Positions 1 through 12,000 of a stretch of DNA of 64,000 nucleotides are shown here, in pieces (within the stretch, counting starts at the first letter, position 1; each line of letters starts with the position of its first letter). The position numbers were made by a program, and so were the translations under genes. The stretch comes from Lasioglossum baleicum (taxonomy: Eukaryota > Arthropoda > Insecta > Hymenoptera > Halictidae): assembly GCF_051020765.1 (NCBI RefSeq), contig NC_134944.1, positions 7,440,001 through 7,504,000 on the forward strand, read 5' to 3'. Under the pieces are notes generated by a model that saw only the letters and a list, made by a program, of their open reading frames with translations, was not told the DNA's origin and searched no databases.

Positions 1-69
1 CGCAAGGACCAAGGCCTCGAGTCCTCTCGGACTGGGCCCGCCATGACCGAGATCAGGATCGTGCGGAAG
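1..69 (+). CDS. shot: shot: probable exon end just before the plakin-repeat unit (partial)
   Basis: The frame is open from base 1 and reads ...GPAMTEIRIVRK up to a GTGCGA donor at 70. It ends in phase 0, matching the phase-0 start of both the 4148 exon and the 19604 exon. Composition here is GC-rich and coding-like, unlike the following intron. I infer the end of the plakin-domain region, upstream of the repeats. The donor is not consensus and the start lies outside the window, so this remains tentative. Confidence 0.45.
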
Positions 70-3000
70 GTGCGAGGATTACCTCTGTCTAAGAAACTAG
101 CGTGTCGGTCTCCGACGTTCTCCAGTGTTTCCAGACGGGTGGGGATCTCGGAGGACTCTCCCGATCGTCACGTGTACGAGACCGGTGGGAGCACGTGCGC
201 TGCCTTAGTCATCGATTACGTTGGCCTTAATTTTACACTGGCGAGGTCGCCGGAATGTTCCACGCCGGCTAGACATCGGACCAGATCGACGCGATCATGG
301 CTTTCACGAGCGGAATTTACTGAATACAAACAGCCCGTAATGTCGCGTCTTCGAGCAGACTTTGATCCTGTTGACGTGCTCAGCCTTCAAGGCAGCAAAC
401 ATTTTTAAACATCGGTTTATCAGCTTTCTGTTGTTTCTGGAACGTGTGACACATTTTACCGCATCATTCTCGGCGGGATCCGACGTAATCGCTCTTTGTT
501 GCACTGGCTGGCGTCATCGCGAACAAAAAAACACTTCGGTTGTCATTTCCTGTCTCTTTCGATAGGCCCCGAAGATCGGAATCGCTCCCGTCGGAAATTA
601 TGGAAATATTAAATAGCATTGAACGTTACAAATGGCAATGACGGTTTCCTGCGACGTGGTCACACGTCTCCTGATCTTTGACGCAATATTCAACGAGGCT
701 AATTTATGACATCCTCCCAAGCGTCTACGTAACTTTCTCTTCTTCGAGCTGTCGCAGGTCTTATCTGCAAGTCTATATTTCCTTATGAATATATATATAC
801 AAGTAGACTGCAGAGTTTGAAACAGTGGCCCCTGGCCAATTTTCATATAAAAAATCGAACAATTGGAGTGTCGAGTCGGAGAAAATTGTTGCGGGAAAGT
901 CCTCTGAGTGGAAAGGGTGTCCGGCGCGTGGGCGAGGGATCGATACGTTAAAGATCCCACTCGGGATAGCATAAATTTCTGTCGCGTTTGGTCGGCGAAG
1001 CGCCGGTTCTACGAAGCATATGGTCATCTCGATAGACTCGTGGTGTTTACGATCGTGCGCGTAATAGTCGGCAGTTTGTAGTTTCGTGAAAGCGAGCGTA
1101 GAGAACGCTGGCTCGCCGGTAACGAGTCCGCGGCGTAGCTAAAAAAAGAATCTGACTTGGTCGCTTCTCGTTTACGAGTTTACGAGGCTTCTTGCCAACT
1201 CGAGGCTAGTCAGTCGACACGCTGCATCTCGGACCGATCGAACGCGAATGGTCGTGGTCTGCTCGCGCGACCGATCATGCTCGCGAGAGTAGTAGTGGGA
1301 TACTATCGGGAGAACGTTCTTCTAATCTGTTATTGCCGTAATCGCCGCCGGCCGGTGGACTAATCATGACCGTCGACGAGAGGCTCTTCAACGTGGTAAT
1401 TCTTCGGGTGCAGCTTGTTTTTCTTCGACGATGACTCATCCCACTTTGCAATCTTGCCGAAAGACATTCCGAAAAGATCCATCTACGAACACTTACGCCG
1501 TTGCATTCATTCTAGATAACGAAGATGGACGGTATTGTTCGGTAATAGATCGATGGTTCATTCTAAACTCTGCGATAAAGTTTACGCGAGCCAGTTCGCA
1601 GTGTTCCTCGGCCTCGCCGTAGGGGATTTCGGGTCGAAATTAATCACTCCTCAACTGATTCATCTTCGATCTTTGACCCTTAATACTTTTTTTTATAGAT
1701 CACCACGAAGCTTTATCAATTGATCGAAGAGAAAAACACAATTTCATTTCAGAAGCTCGAATAATCTTAACTTTTTATCAAATAAATAGTTGTTTATCAA
1801 TTTCTTTATCGCAATTCGTTGCCACGTGTTTACAAAGTAACTTCTTTTTAACCGATTTCGAAAAAGGAGGAGGTTAATGCACTAAAAAAAGTGCACCAAA
1901 AAGTATGAAACAATTTCCATTGAATTTATATGAATACACACCAACTGGTAATGCAAAATAAAAAAATGCACTAATAAGTATGAAATAATTTCCTCTTGAT
2001 TTGTATGAGTACACACCAACTGTTAATAAAATTGATTAAAATAAGATATTAAATACCATATTAAATACAATACAATCTTTTCGGAGTCGGCGCGAAATGG
2101 ATAATTTGACAAATGACAGATGTTGCTAATTATGATTTCATTGGAATATGATGGACTTTGAAATCAGTAGGCGGGAAGGGAATTTAAGGATTTCCATAAT
2201 TTCCTTTCAATTTTGCGCCGCCTCCGAAAAGATTGTATTGTATTTAACATTTTATTTTACTCAATTTTTTATTAACAGTCGGTGTGTATTCATGCAAATC
2301 AAAAGGAAATTATTTCATACTTATTAGTGCATTTTTTTGTTTTGTATTACCAGCTGGTGCGTATTCATATAGATTAAATGGAAATTATTTCGTACTTTTT
2401 GGTGCATTTTTGTTATTTTTATTTCATACTTCTTAGTGCACTTTTTTAGTGCGTTTTTTCGAAGTCGGTTTGATATTTTTGTTCGAACAATTTTCTTGTC
2501 GGTTTATCGGGTATGGAAGAAACTAATGATTTCTCCCTCAAATCTCAAGAAACACTGGGCAGTTTTGAAAACTACAAAGATACTTTTTCAATGTTACACT
2601 TGGAATATTTCACTTTTCTCCCCAGCTCGATGGCAGAGGGGTTGATTCTTCCCTCGATCAGACGCATCGTTCGCGTGACTGGAAGGTATCGGGATGTGGG
2701 ACGATTATCTAAAGTCTGAAGCTCGAAACACACCGGTGATTAGCGGCCGTTTCGCGCGGTTCTATTTCGCGGTTCCAATTAGCGGGGAAGTTTGATTACG
2801 CTTTTTAGGGGTAAGGTCAGAACCGCACGCCAAAAGGTGTGCTCTGGTAAAGCCACTTACCAAGTTTGGGCTCTTTCCCAATTCCTCGGTGACCGTGTTA
2901 GCCGGCGTGCTCGATCTCTCTAAATGCGGACTCGCGATAATTGCCGTCTCGAGTCGTTTCGTTATCGGGGAAGAGGTCTTTCAGCATAATGAACGCGTCG

Positions 3001-6000
3001 ATGACGAAATCGTCACTCCGAGTACACCCCCGTCCAGAAGTATCTGTCGCTGGTTTTGTAAACAGAAATGATGCAGCTTGTTGTGCAACCTGGTTTCTAT
3101 GCTATTTTGCATAATTATTCCTGTCCCGTGTACTTTGATGTGGGTTTTATAAACGGTGGAAGTAGAGGGACTGCCGGTAAAATTGTTGATCGCGTCGAGT
3201 CCTTGTCGTTTCTCGTGGGCGTTCGATTAATTTTACTGCAGATTTCTCATTCTCTAATCTTCGAGGTTTACCTCATCGTTTACGAGCTGCTCGACGGTCA
3301 AATACCGGTTTCAGATTATTTATCTCATAATTATTGAAATTATAAAGGTATTTTCATGGGAGTTGATTGAATCCTTTTTTAATTCTAGTATACAGGGTGA
3401 GGCACCTAACGTTGCCACCTCAAATATCTTTGTTGTTTTTAAAGATACGTCAAATGTCTGAAGGACAAAGTTGAATGGTAAAATGGGGCTCATACGATAC
3501 CAAAAAAATTTTTGTTTTTATGTAATTTTTTTTAGAGATTTCAAGGTCACCTTCATTTTTTTAAATGGAATGTCCTATTTTTCATACGATAGATCGATAG
3601 AGTATCTAGTTCCGAGTATAAAAGTGTTGACCTTCATATGTCCTAAACCTAATAGTTCACGAGATATGATCCAAAGAAAAAAGAGAATTGTTTCGATAAT
3701 ATCTGGTTAACTATCAGATTTAGGACATACGGAGGTCGATACATTTTTACTCAGAATTCGATAGTCTATCGATTCATGTTACAGAAAGTAGGTGTGTCTA
3801 TTAAAAAAATCAAGGTGACCTTGAAATCTTCTCTATGCCTCCACCTACGCAGGAAATGTTTACGTTACAATATGACCCCCTCTGTACCGTGCAAATTTTG
3901 TTCATAACATTTTTCCACATTGTTACAAATAACGGATATATTCAAGGTGGACATAGTTGTTGTCCTACCCTGTATACAAAACCTACACGGTATAGAGAGG
4001 GGCATATTGTGACGTAAACATTTCCTGCGTGGATTTTTCCAAGCTGACTATACTAGTCTCCTATAATTATTCCCATTAGCGTGCCCACAATAACATGAAA
4101 GATAGGACACTACAGTTTCTAATGAAAACACGTTTGAAACGTTGCAGCGGGCTCTGCAGGAGCAAAGGCCGCTCCGGACGTTCCGCACGGAGTTCAACAT
4201 CTACGAGAGCAGCAGTTGCGAGGAGCGGTACACGTCGACGACGACGCACTACACGCAATCGCAGTGAGTAGACTCTGTAAACCTTCAGGACAATTCAATG
4301 TCCCGTGTGAATCCAACAAAATTCTAAATCGAATCGGTTTGTAGGTACAGCCTAGAGCGGCATGAGAGAACGGAGCGCACGGAGAGGACAGAGACGATCG
4401 TCTCTGACACGTTGCGCCGCTCTGGCTCGCAGGAGGGCTCTCGTTCGGTGCACGATGGTGCGTCGACGTTGCAGACGGATCAGCAACACGAGCATGAGAA
4501 GGAGAAGACGACGACGATGATGAGACGCCAGGAGGAGCAGAATGAGGATAAGCGGGAGGATCGCGAGGACTCGGTGTGGTCGCGTGCTGCTAGCAGCGCG
4601 AGCGGCGTTGGGAGTAGCAGCGTGCATTTTAGCGAGATTAGGAGCGTGAAGCGAGTAGATCGTACGGAGGAGGGTGTAGGTACCGAGAACGTGATCGAGG
4701 CTAGGGGTATCGTAGATCCGAGGACGGGTAACGTGTTGACGGTGGGCGAGGCGATCAGTCTCCGGGTGTTGGACGTTAGAAGGGGTAGGATAGCTTGTTC
4801 TCGGGACGGCCGTCGGACCGTCACGATCGAGGAGGCAGCTCGCGAGAAGATGATAGACTCGCGGCTCGCGGATCGTCTTCTGGGTCCGTGCGGCTTCGAC
4901 GAGGAGGGACGGCCGGTGTCTCTGCTCGAGGCGATCCAGCGGGAGCTGTACGACGCGGAGAAACCGGACGGGACCGGGGACAGAGCGAAGGTAACATACT
5001 TCGGGCAGGGGCCGTCGTCGAGCGAGGCGAACGACCACGTTGATACGGTTAGCGTAGCCGATGCGATTGTCACACAAACGGGTCCGCGAGGCGGGTCCTC
5101 CGCTTCGAGGCTGGACCCGCGAACCGGTCACCTGGTCACCGAGGACGGCGAGAGGTTGTCGGTCGAGGAGGCGCACGCCAGAGGTTACCTGGCCAAGCTC
5201 GACGTCACCGTGACCGTCAAGAGGAACGCGTTGCCCCTTTCCGACGCGATATCCCAGGGCCTGGTCGACGACACCCTCGGCCGTGTTCTCGACCGCGTCA
5301 CCGGCGAGAGCTACACGATCGACCAGGCCGTCGAGAAAGGCATCCTGGACCCTACCGCGAGGGAGATCGTCGACGCTAGAAACGACACGAAAGTCACCCT
5401 ACCCGAGGCAATTCGTTCGGGGATTATTAATCCGAAAACTGGCAAGTACATGCACAGCTTGACCATGGAGAAACTGTCGCTGAAGGAGGCGCGCAGGAGG
5501 AAGCTGATCGCGAAGCCGATGACACTGAAAGACTGCAGGGACTCGGAGATGATCGACGAGACCGGCAGAATCACCAGTCCCGCGCACAGAACCAAGTTGA
5601 CCGTCACGGAAGCCATCGAGAGAGGCGTGTTGGACGGTGATAAATTGAATTCGATAGTAGACGCGAGGACAGGGGAGGCTGTTACCTTGTCCGAGGCACT
5701 GAGCCGAGGGTTGATAGATCCGCAGAAGGCTACGTACAAGAATGAGGAGGGCGAGTTCGCTCTGGCAGAGGCTGTCGAGAAGGGACTCGTCACCTCGCTC
5801 GCGCAGAAGACGATATTCGACGTGGACGGGTTCAGGGACCCTCTGACAGGGGAGTACGTCAGTCTGAACGCTGCTCTGCTGAAGGGTTTGATCAGCTCAA
5901 AGGCTGGCGGCAGCTATATCGTTGATCCTAACAGTGGAGAGACTGTCTCGTTGGCGGACGCTGAACAGCGGGGCTACGTGAGGCCAGAAGTGTCGGAGAT

Positions 6001-9000
6001 GTTGAACAGAGGGATAGGAATTATCGAAGAGGGTAAAGAGATCACGCTTCTAGAAGCTGTCTTCTCGGAGCTGTTGGATCCCAAAACTGGTCTGTTACTA
6101 GACCCCAGGACCAAGAAGCCCGTGTCCCTGGAGAACTCGATGAAACGAGGTCTGATCTCATCCGATGGAGCAGCGCTGCTTACAGGATTGTTGAACGTCA
6201 CGGTCACCACGCAAACGATGACAAAGGTGAGGGAGGTTTATCCTGAAGACGGGGAGACAACAGAGCGAAAGGAGGGCAGTCTTTTCGCGGATGAAACGAC
6301 GATGGACGACGCTCCGGATACCTTCGAGACAGCTGCGAAGAGCAACGTCCCTAAAGCTATCGGCACGACCACGACTATCATCGCGAAGGATCGAGTGATC
6401 TCTACCTCGCAGGTGAAGGGGACGACGGTGATCAACATCAGAGATAATTCGATAGATAGTGTATCATCGGACACGGAGGAGAACGTGCTGAAACCGTCCT
6501 GGTCCAGGTCAAGGAAGGACACCGAATCGGATCAGAACTCGAGCTTCGATTCTTCGGTGGATACATCGGTCAAAGAAGAACGTTCCTCGGCGGAGAGGAG
6601 GGTGTTTGAGCTACCAACAGACGGATGGTCTCTGTCCGAAGCGATCGAAAGGAAGCTGTTCGACCCAACTTCGGGTCTCTTCATCATCCCCGGAACAGAC
6701 AGACTCGTCTCGTTCGAGGAGTGCGTCAAACTACGAATAATAGACCCTAATTCGAGTTTCGTGATCGACCCGAACAACGGCAGGAAGGTGTCGCTGCTGA
6801 GAAGCCTGGAGAAGAACATCTTAGACTCCACCGGACACTACTCTTATCCCGAGAAGATTTCCATGAAGGAGGCGATCGAGAAAGGCTTGATCATCTTCGA
6901 GGACAAGCATCCCGAGAGTGACAACACGCAGAGACTGTTGAGGATCACCAAGCTCTCCGGTGAGCCGGATAAATTGGAGCTGTCCGGTCAGGACGACCCA
7001 TCGAGACCGATGGAGATCAAGATCAACGAAGCCAGCCACGCGATACCGGACCCTGTGAGAGTCTCCAAGGCGCTGATCTACGATCCGAGCACCGCTCTAG
7101 TCATTTCTACCGAAACTGGAAGATCTACCGAGCTGTTGTCCGCGTTGTCGGAAGGCATTCTGCCGTCCGAGGTGGTGGTTGTCAAAGACCCTGTCTCGGG
7201 GAAAGATGTGGGCATAGCGGAGGCTATTGAGCGAGGTATAGTGAACGCGGAGACGGCCGAGTACAAGGTCGACGAGAACAGGAAGATGTCTCTGTTGGAC
7301 GCGGCCAAGTTCGGCGTGGTTTCCGTGCTTGGCTCGCCATTGGTCCCAGTGACGACCTCGTCTCCAACAACAGAAACCGCAGGGTTAAAGATGATCGAAG
7401 CCGAGAGAACCACCGGAGAAGAAGCGTCGTACGTCGAAGAGATAACAGGAGGTAAGCCGACCACTTCCACTTCCGTTTCCGAGCTGGACTCGGCGATAGG
7501 AACCGGGTCGATGATGGATTCCGTAATCGATTCTTCGCCTACGGCTGCGACCAGCGAGGAGCACTCGGTGTCGAGGACAGAGGGAGACGCCGAGGAGGAC
7601 ACGAAGGTGAAGAGGTCCAGTTTCGAACAGCAATTCCGAGTGACCGTTGGCAAAGCGACAGACTCGGACGGACCAGCGAAGCCTATAATACTTCAGAAGA
7701 TGAGGAAGAGAGTGGTGAAGGCTAAAGAGGCGCTGGAGACTGGCTTGATCGACGCGGAAACAGCGGAGATCTTCTCGGAGAGTATGGTGGTGGCAGACGG
7801 CGCACCTGTGACTCTGTCCGCAGCGATCAAGAGCAAGAAGATCGACGCCTCTTCCGGTAAGATCGTCGATCCTCAAAGAGGAGACGTCCTGAACATCGGA
7901 GAGGCGGTCGAACGTGGAATCTTGGACCCGGAGAGCGCTAACGTCCTCGTGCCTCTAGCACAGAGCCTCTCCATCCCTGGATTGTACAAGCAGGGTCTTC
8001 TGGATCCCGAAGAGGGCAAGGTGGTTCACCCAGAGACAGGCGCGCGACTCACTTTGAAGGAAGCGATCCTCTGCGAGATCGTGGACCCTCTGTCGCAGCT
8101 GACCTGCTCGGACGGTCGCACCGATACCTTGCGAAACGCTATAGACAGCAATCTGGTCGACCCTGAGAGATCGTTGATCAGGACCAGCAGTGGAGGCAGC
8201 GTCAGTTTAATGAAGGCCGTGGAGAGCAACGTCGTCTTCATGGACTCTGAGAAAGGCGAGCAGCAGATCCCACCCGCTGGAATGACGTTCGCCGTGGCTC
8301 TGGAAAGAGGACTGATCGATGCGAGTGGCACTCAGATCAAACACCCGATTACAAACGAACGCCTGACTCTGGAGGAGGCCATCAAGGGCAACTTCATCAT
8401 GTCCCTGCCTGGCCCCATTGCCTCCGATAGCATGGAGGTCACCAAGGCTCTGGAGGCTGGCCTGATCGACAGGGAGAAGGGAGTGTTCGTTCACCCGTCG
8501 ACTGGCACTCCGTTACCAATAATCGAGGCCATCGAGTCAGGTTTATTGGTGGTCAAACCACCGACCACTGTCATCACCACCACCGCCAGCGGCGTTACCG
8601 AAACCATCACCTCTTACCACACAGTGACCACGAAGACCTTGGGAATTCTGTCCGGCTACGAGCTGGTGAACGCATCCGAAATAAGGAACATCGAGACCGG
8701 AGAGAAGATCAGTATAGAGGAAGCGAGGAGCAGAGGCATCGTCAGGGACGAGTCCGAGCGGCGGGAACAGTTCACCACCAAGGACATCAAGATGACGTTC
8801 GACGACGCGCTGAAGAACGGGCTTCTGGACGTCGCGACTGGCACTTACACCGATCCATCGACGGGAGTCGCTATGCCAATTCAGGACGCTATCGAGAACG
8901 GTCTTCTGGAAGTTCCTACCAATAATCCGGAGACCACTGCTGCCATCGAGAAGATCGATAATATTTACGACGAGAAAGCTGGCAGGTTTGTGGATCCAGA

Positions 9001-12000
9001 GACCAAGAAAGCTTACACGCTCGCAGAAGCGATGGAAACTGGACTGGTGGATCCTAACACCGTGGTTTACGACACCAAGTCCGCGGAGCCTGTGACAGCC
9101 AAGGAGGCAGTCGATAGAGGAATCATAGACCCTGTCACTGGGAAGATGAAGAGCTCGGAAGGCCGTGGAGGTCTCAGCTTGGCGAAGGCAGCGAAATTCG
9201 GGCTGCTAGCGGTGGTAGCTGCGCCTGTTCTCGCTGGGAAAGCGGTGTACGACGCGGTCAAAGATGCTGCTGCTAGCAAAGATGAAGGCAGACGGCCTAG
9301 CAGACCTGCGGAGCAGATTGAAACTTCATCGCGTCCGATGTCGGAGCAGAGAGCAAGCATTGGATTGGAGAAGAAACCTGCGGCTGGATCCCTGCCAGAG
9401 AAACCTGCGAAACTCTTGATCCAAGGTAAGAAGGAAGTAGAAAAGAAACAGGTAGACGAACAAGCAGTGAACACAGAGGATTCAAAGAAACAGGTCGAGT
9501 CGAGGGAGCCTGAAGCACCCTCGGCGCCAGAAATTCAAGAGTCGAAGGTGGAAGAGACTTCGAAGAGTCCTGTGAAAGAGGAAACCGAACTGGAGACGCA
9601 GCCACAGAAAATAGAGGAGCTACAAACTCAGCAGAAGAGTCAGGAAGTATCCGAAGTAGATTCGACGGTACAGTTGAAGGACACAGGTTTGGAAAAGACT
9701 GTGGCTGTTCAAGATGAGAAGCTGGAGACCGTGCCAAAGACAGAGGACAATGAAAAGAAAGAAATTTCCGAGAAAGTCACAAAGATGGAGGTCCAGGACG
9801 AAGAAGAAATGCCTGAGGAAGTTGTGAAGATACAAGACCTGAACAGAGAAGGAGTAGAAGCACAGTCGGAAGAGGACCAGGACCAGTTCCAAGAGGATCC
9901 TGTCAGAGGAAGAAGATTCGTGATCGAAGTGACGCCCGATTTGACAGCCAAAGATCTAGTCGCTCGAGGAGCCTACGACCTGGAGAAAGAGAAATTCGTG
10001 GACCCTGAGACGGGAGACATCGTCTCGTTCAACGACTTCGTGATGTATCTAGGCATGCTGGACCCAGACCGCGTGGTAGTCAAAGATCTATCCGGAGACA
10101 GGTTCGTCTCTCTACGCGAGGCAATTTCGAAGCCTCTGGTAAACAGGAACCTGGGCTACATGGTGGACCCGAAGACAGGCAAAAAGATTCCGTTCTTCGA
10201 GGCGGTGAAACTAGGTCTTATAAAGCAGACAGTACCTCCGGAGGCTGTCTCATCGAACGGCCAAGAGATTCTGAGCCTTCGCGAGGCAGTGGAGGAAGGT
10301 TTCCTCGATCCGGAGACCTGTGAAGTTCGAGATCCTGCTTCGAACACGGTGTTGAAGCTGAACGAGGCGATAGAGGCTGGGTTGATAGACTGCGGTTCTA
10401 TCTGCGTTAGAGATCCGGTGAGTGACGAGGTGCAGACTCTTCAGGAAGTGCTGGAGTCTGGCGGAAAGGTGGACGTGGAGGACGCGTTCGCCAAGGGATT
10501 GATAGCTCCGAAGTCTCGCAAGCCTATCTCGCTGGAAGCTGCCATCAGGAAGGGTTTGTACGACGAGACCAGTGGTAAGATCCTGGACACGTTGACGAGC
10601 CAGGCGATAGACGTCGAGGAGAGCGTCCGCAGAGGACTGATCGACGCGTTCATCAGCGAGTGCGAAGATACGAAAGCTGGGACGTTCCTGTCCTTGGAAG
10701 AAGCTCTGGGCGAGTCGAAGCTGCTGGATTCAAGCACCGGTCGGCTACGTGACACCAAGACCGGAGAATCGCTGTCACTGACCGTGGCGTTGAAGCGAGG
10801 CATCATAGCTACCACGGGATTCGTTCCTTCGTTGATCGACGCCATCGTTCAGGAGTACTATTGTCCGACGACTGGCCTGGTCGCCAATCCAACCACAGGG
10901 GAGGAGACTACGTTGAAGGAGGCACTAGAAACCGGTTACGTCGACGGAGATACGACAGTGGTCAGAGATGACCGCAACGACAAAGTGCTGACCCTGCAGG
11001 AGGCGGAGGAGAATCGCTTGATCGACTTGGAGAAGGGAATCCTGATCTCACCGCACCCGATGACGCTGGACGTCGCCTACGAGAAAGGATTCATTCTTAG
11101 TACGGTGAAACCGTGGTCCCTGCAGGAAGCCCTAGCTCACCAGGCTTACGATCCCGAGAAAGGCACGTTCGAGATAGACGGGGAAAGTTACACGCTGGAG
11201 AAGGCGCTCGAGCTGGGCCTGATCGCCAGAGACAGTCCCTCTGTGAAGGACCCGAAGAACAGCGAGATCATCTCTCTCGGCGAAGCGATCAAGCAGGGTC
11301 TGATAGACCCGAAGACAGGCACAGCCGTTGATCCATCAACCAGCACTCCTTTGTCTCTCACGGATGCTCTGGACAGGGGACTGATCGTGCCAGCGAAACG
11401 GAAGATCTCGCTTCCCGAAGCGGTGTTCAAGGGTCTCTACGAGCCTACCACGGGTCGCTTCATCGTTCCAGAGACCAGGGAGAAGCTGCCGACCGATCGC
11501 GCGATCAAGGCCGGCGTGATAGATCCCAGCACCGCCGTAGTAGTCCGCCAGGCGGACGGCAAGGCCATCACCTTCGACAAGGCCATCAAGGAGCTGATCG
11601 TAGACCCGAAGACCGGCACCGTGACCAACGAGAAGGGCCGGCGACTCGATTTCAGGGAGGCTCTGGAGCACGGGCTGCTTCTGGAGGCCAGAAGACCGAT
11701 GACCTTCAGCGAGGCCATCTCCAAGGGACTCCTCGACGAACGGACGAACACGTTCCTGGATCCTCAGTCGGGCGTTTACCTGAGCCTGCTGGAGGCGATC
11801 CAGAGGAACCTGATCGACGCGGCCTCGGTCACCGTGAAGGACGGCAGGAGCGGCTTCCGGGAGAGGATCTCGCTGATGGAAGCCATCAGGACCGGTTACG
11901 TCGATGGGCAAACCGGCAAGGTGAACGTCACCGCTGATTCGGACATGTCTTTGCAGGAAGCCTATCAGGCTGGCTTGATAGTAGACCACCGAGCAGCCGT

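Larger units (their letters stand above)
70..4147 (+). other. intron or upstream region with palindromic repeats
   Basis: No supported coding exon is seen in this 4-kb stretch; the short open frames show no domain and no coding bias. Bases 900-1400 are CpG-richer and could hold an alternative promoter or first exon, but I see no decisive signal. Two palindromic elements sit at about 1850-2470 and 3389-4032. Confidence 0.5.

Noticed and set aside
1157..1363. Open frame of 68 codons in a CpG-richer block as a first exon
   Set aside because: No domain, splice or conservation argument supports it; kept only as a possible promoter region.
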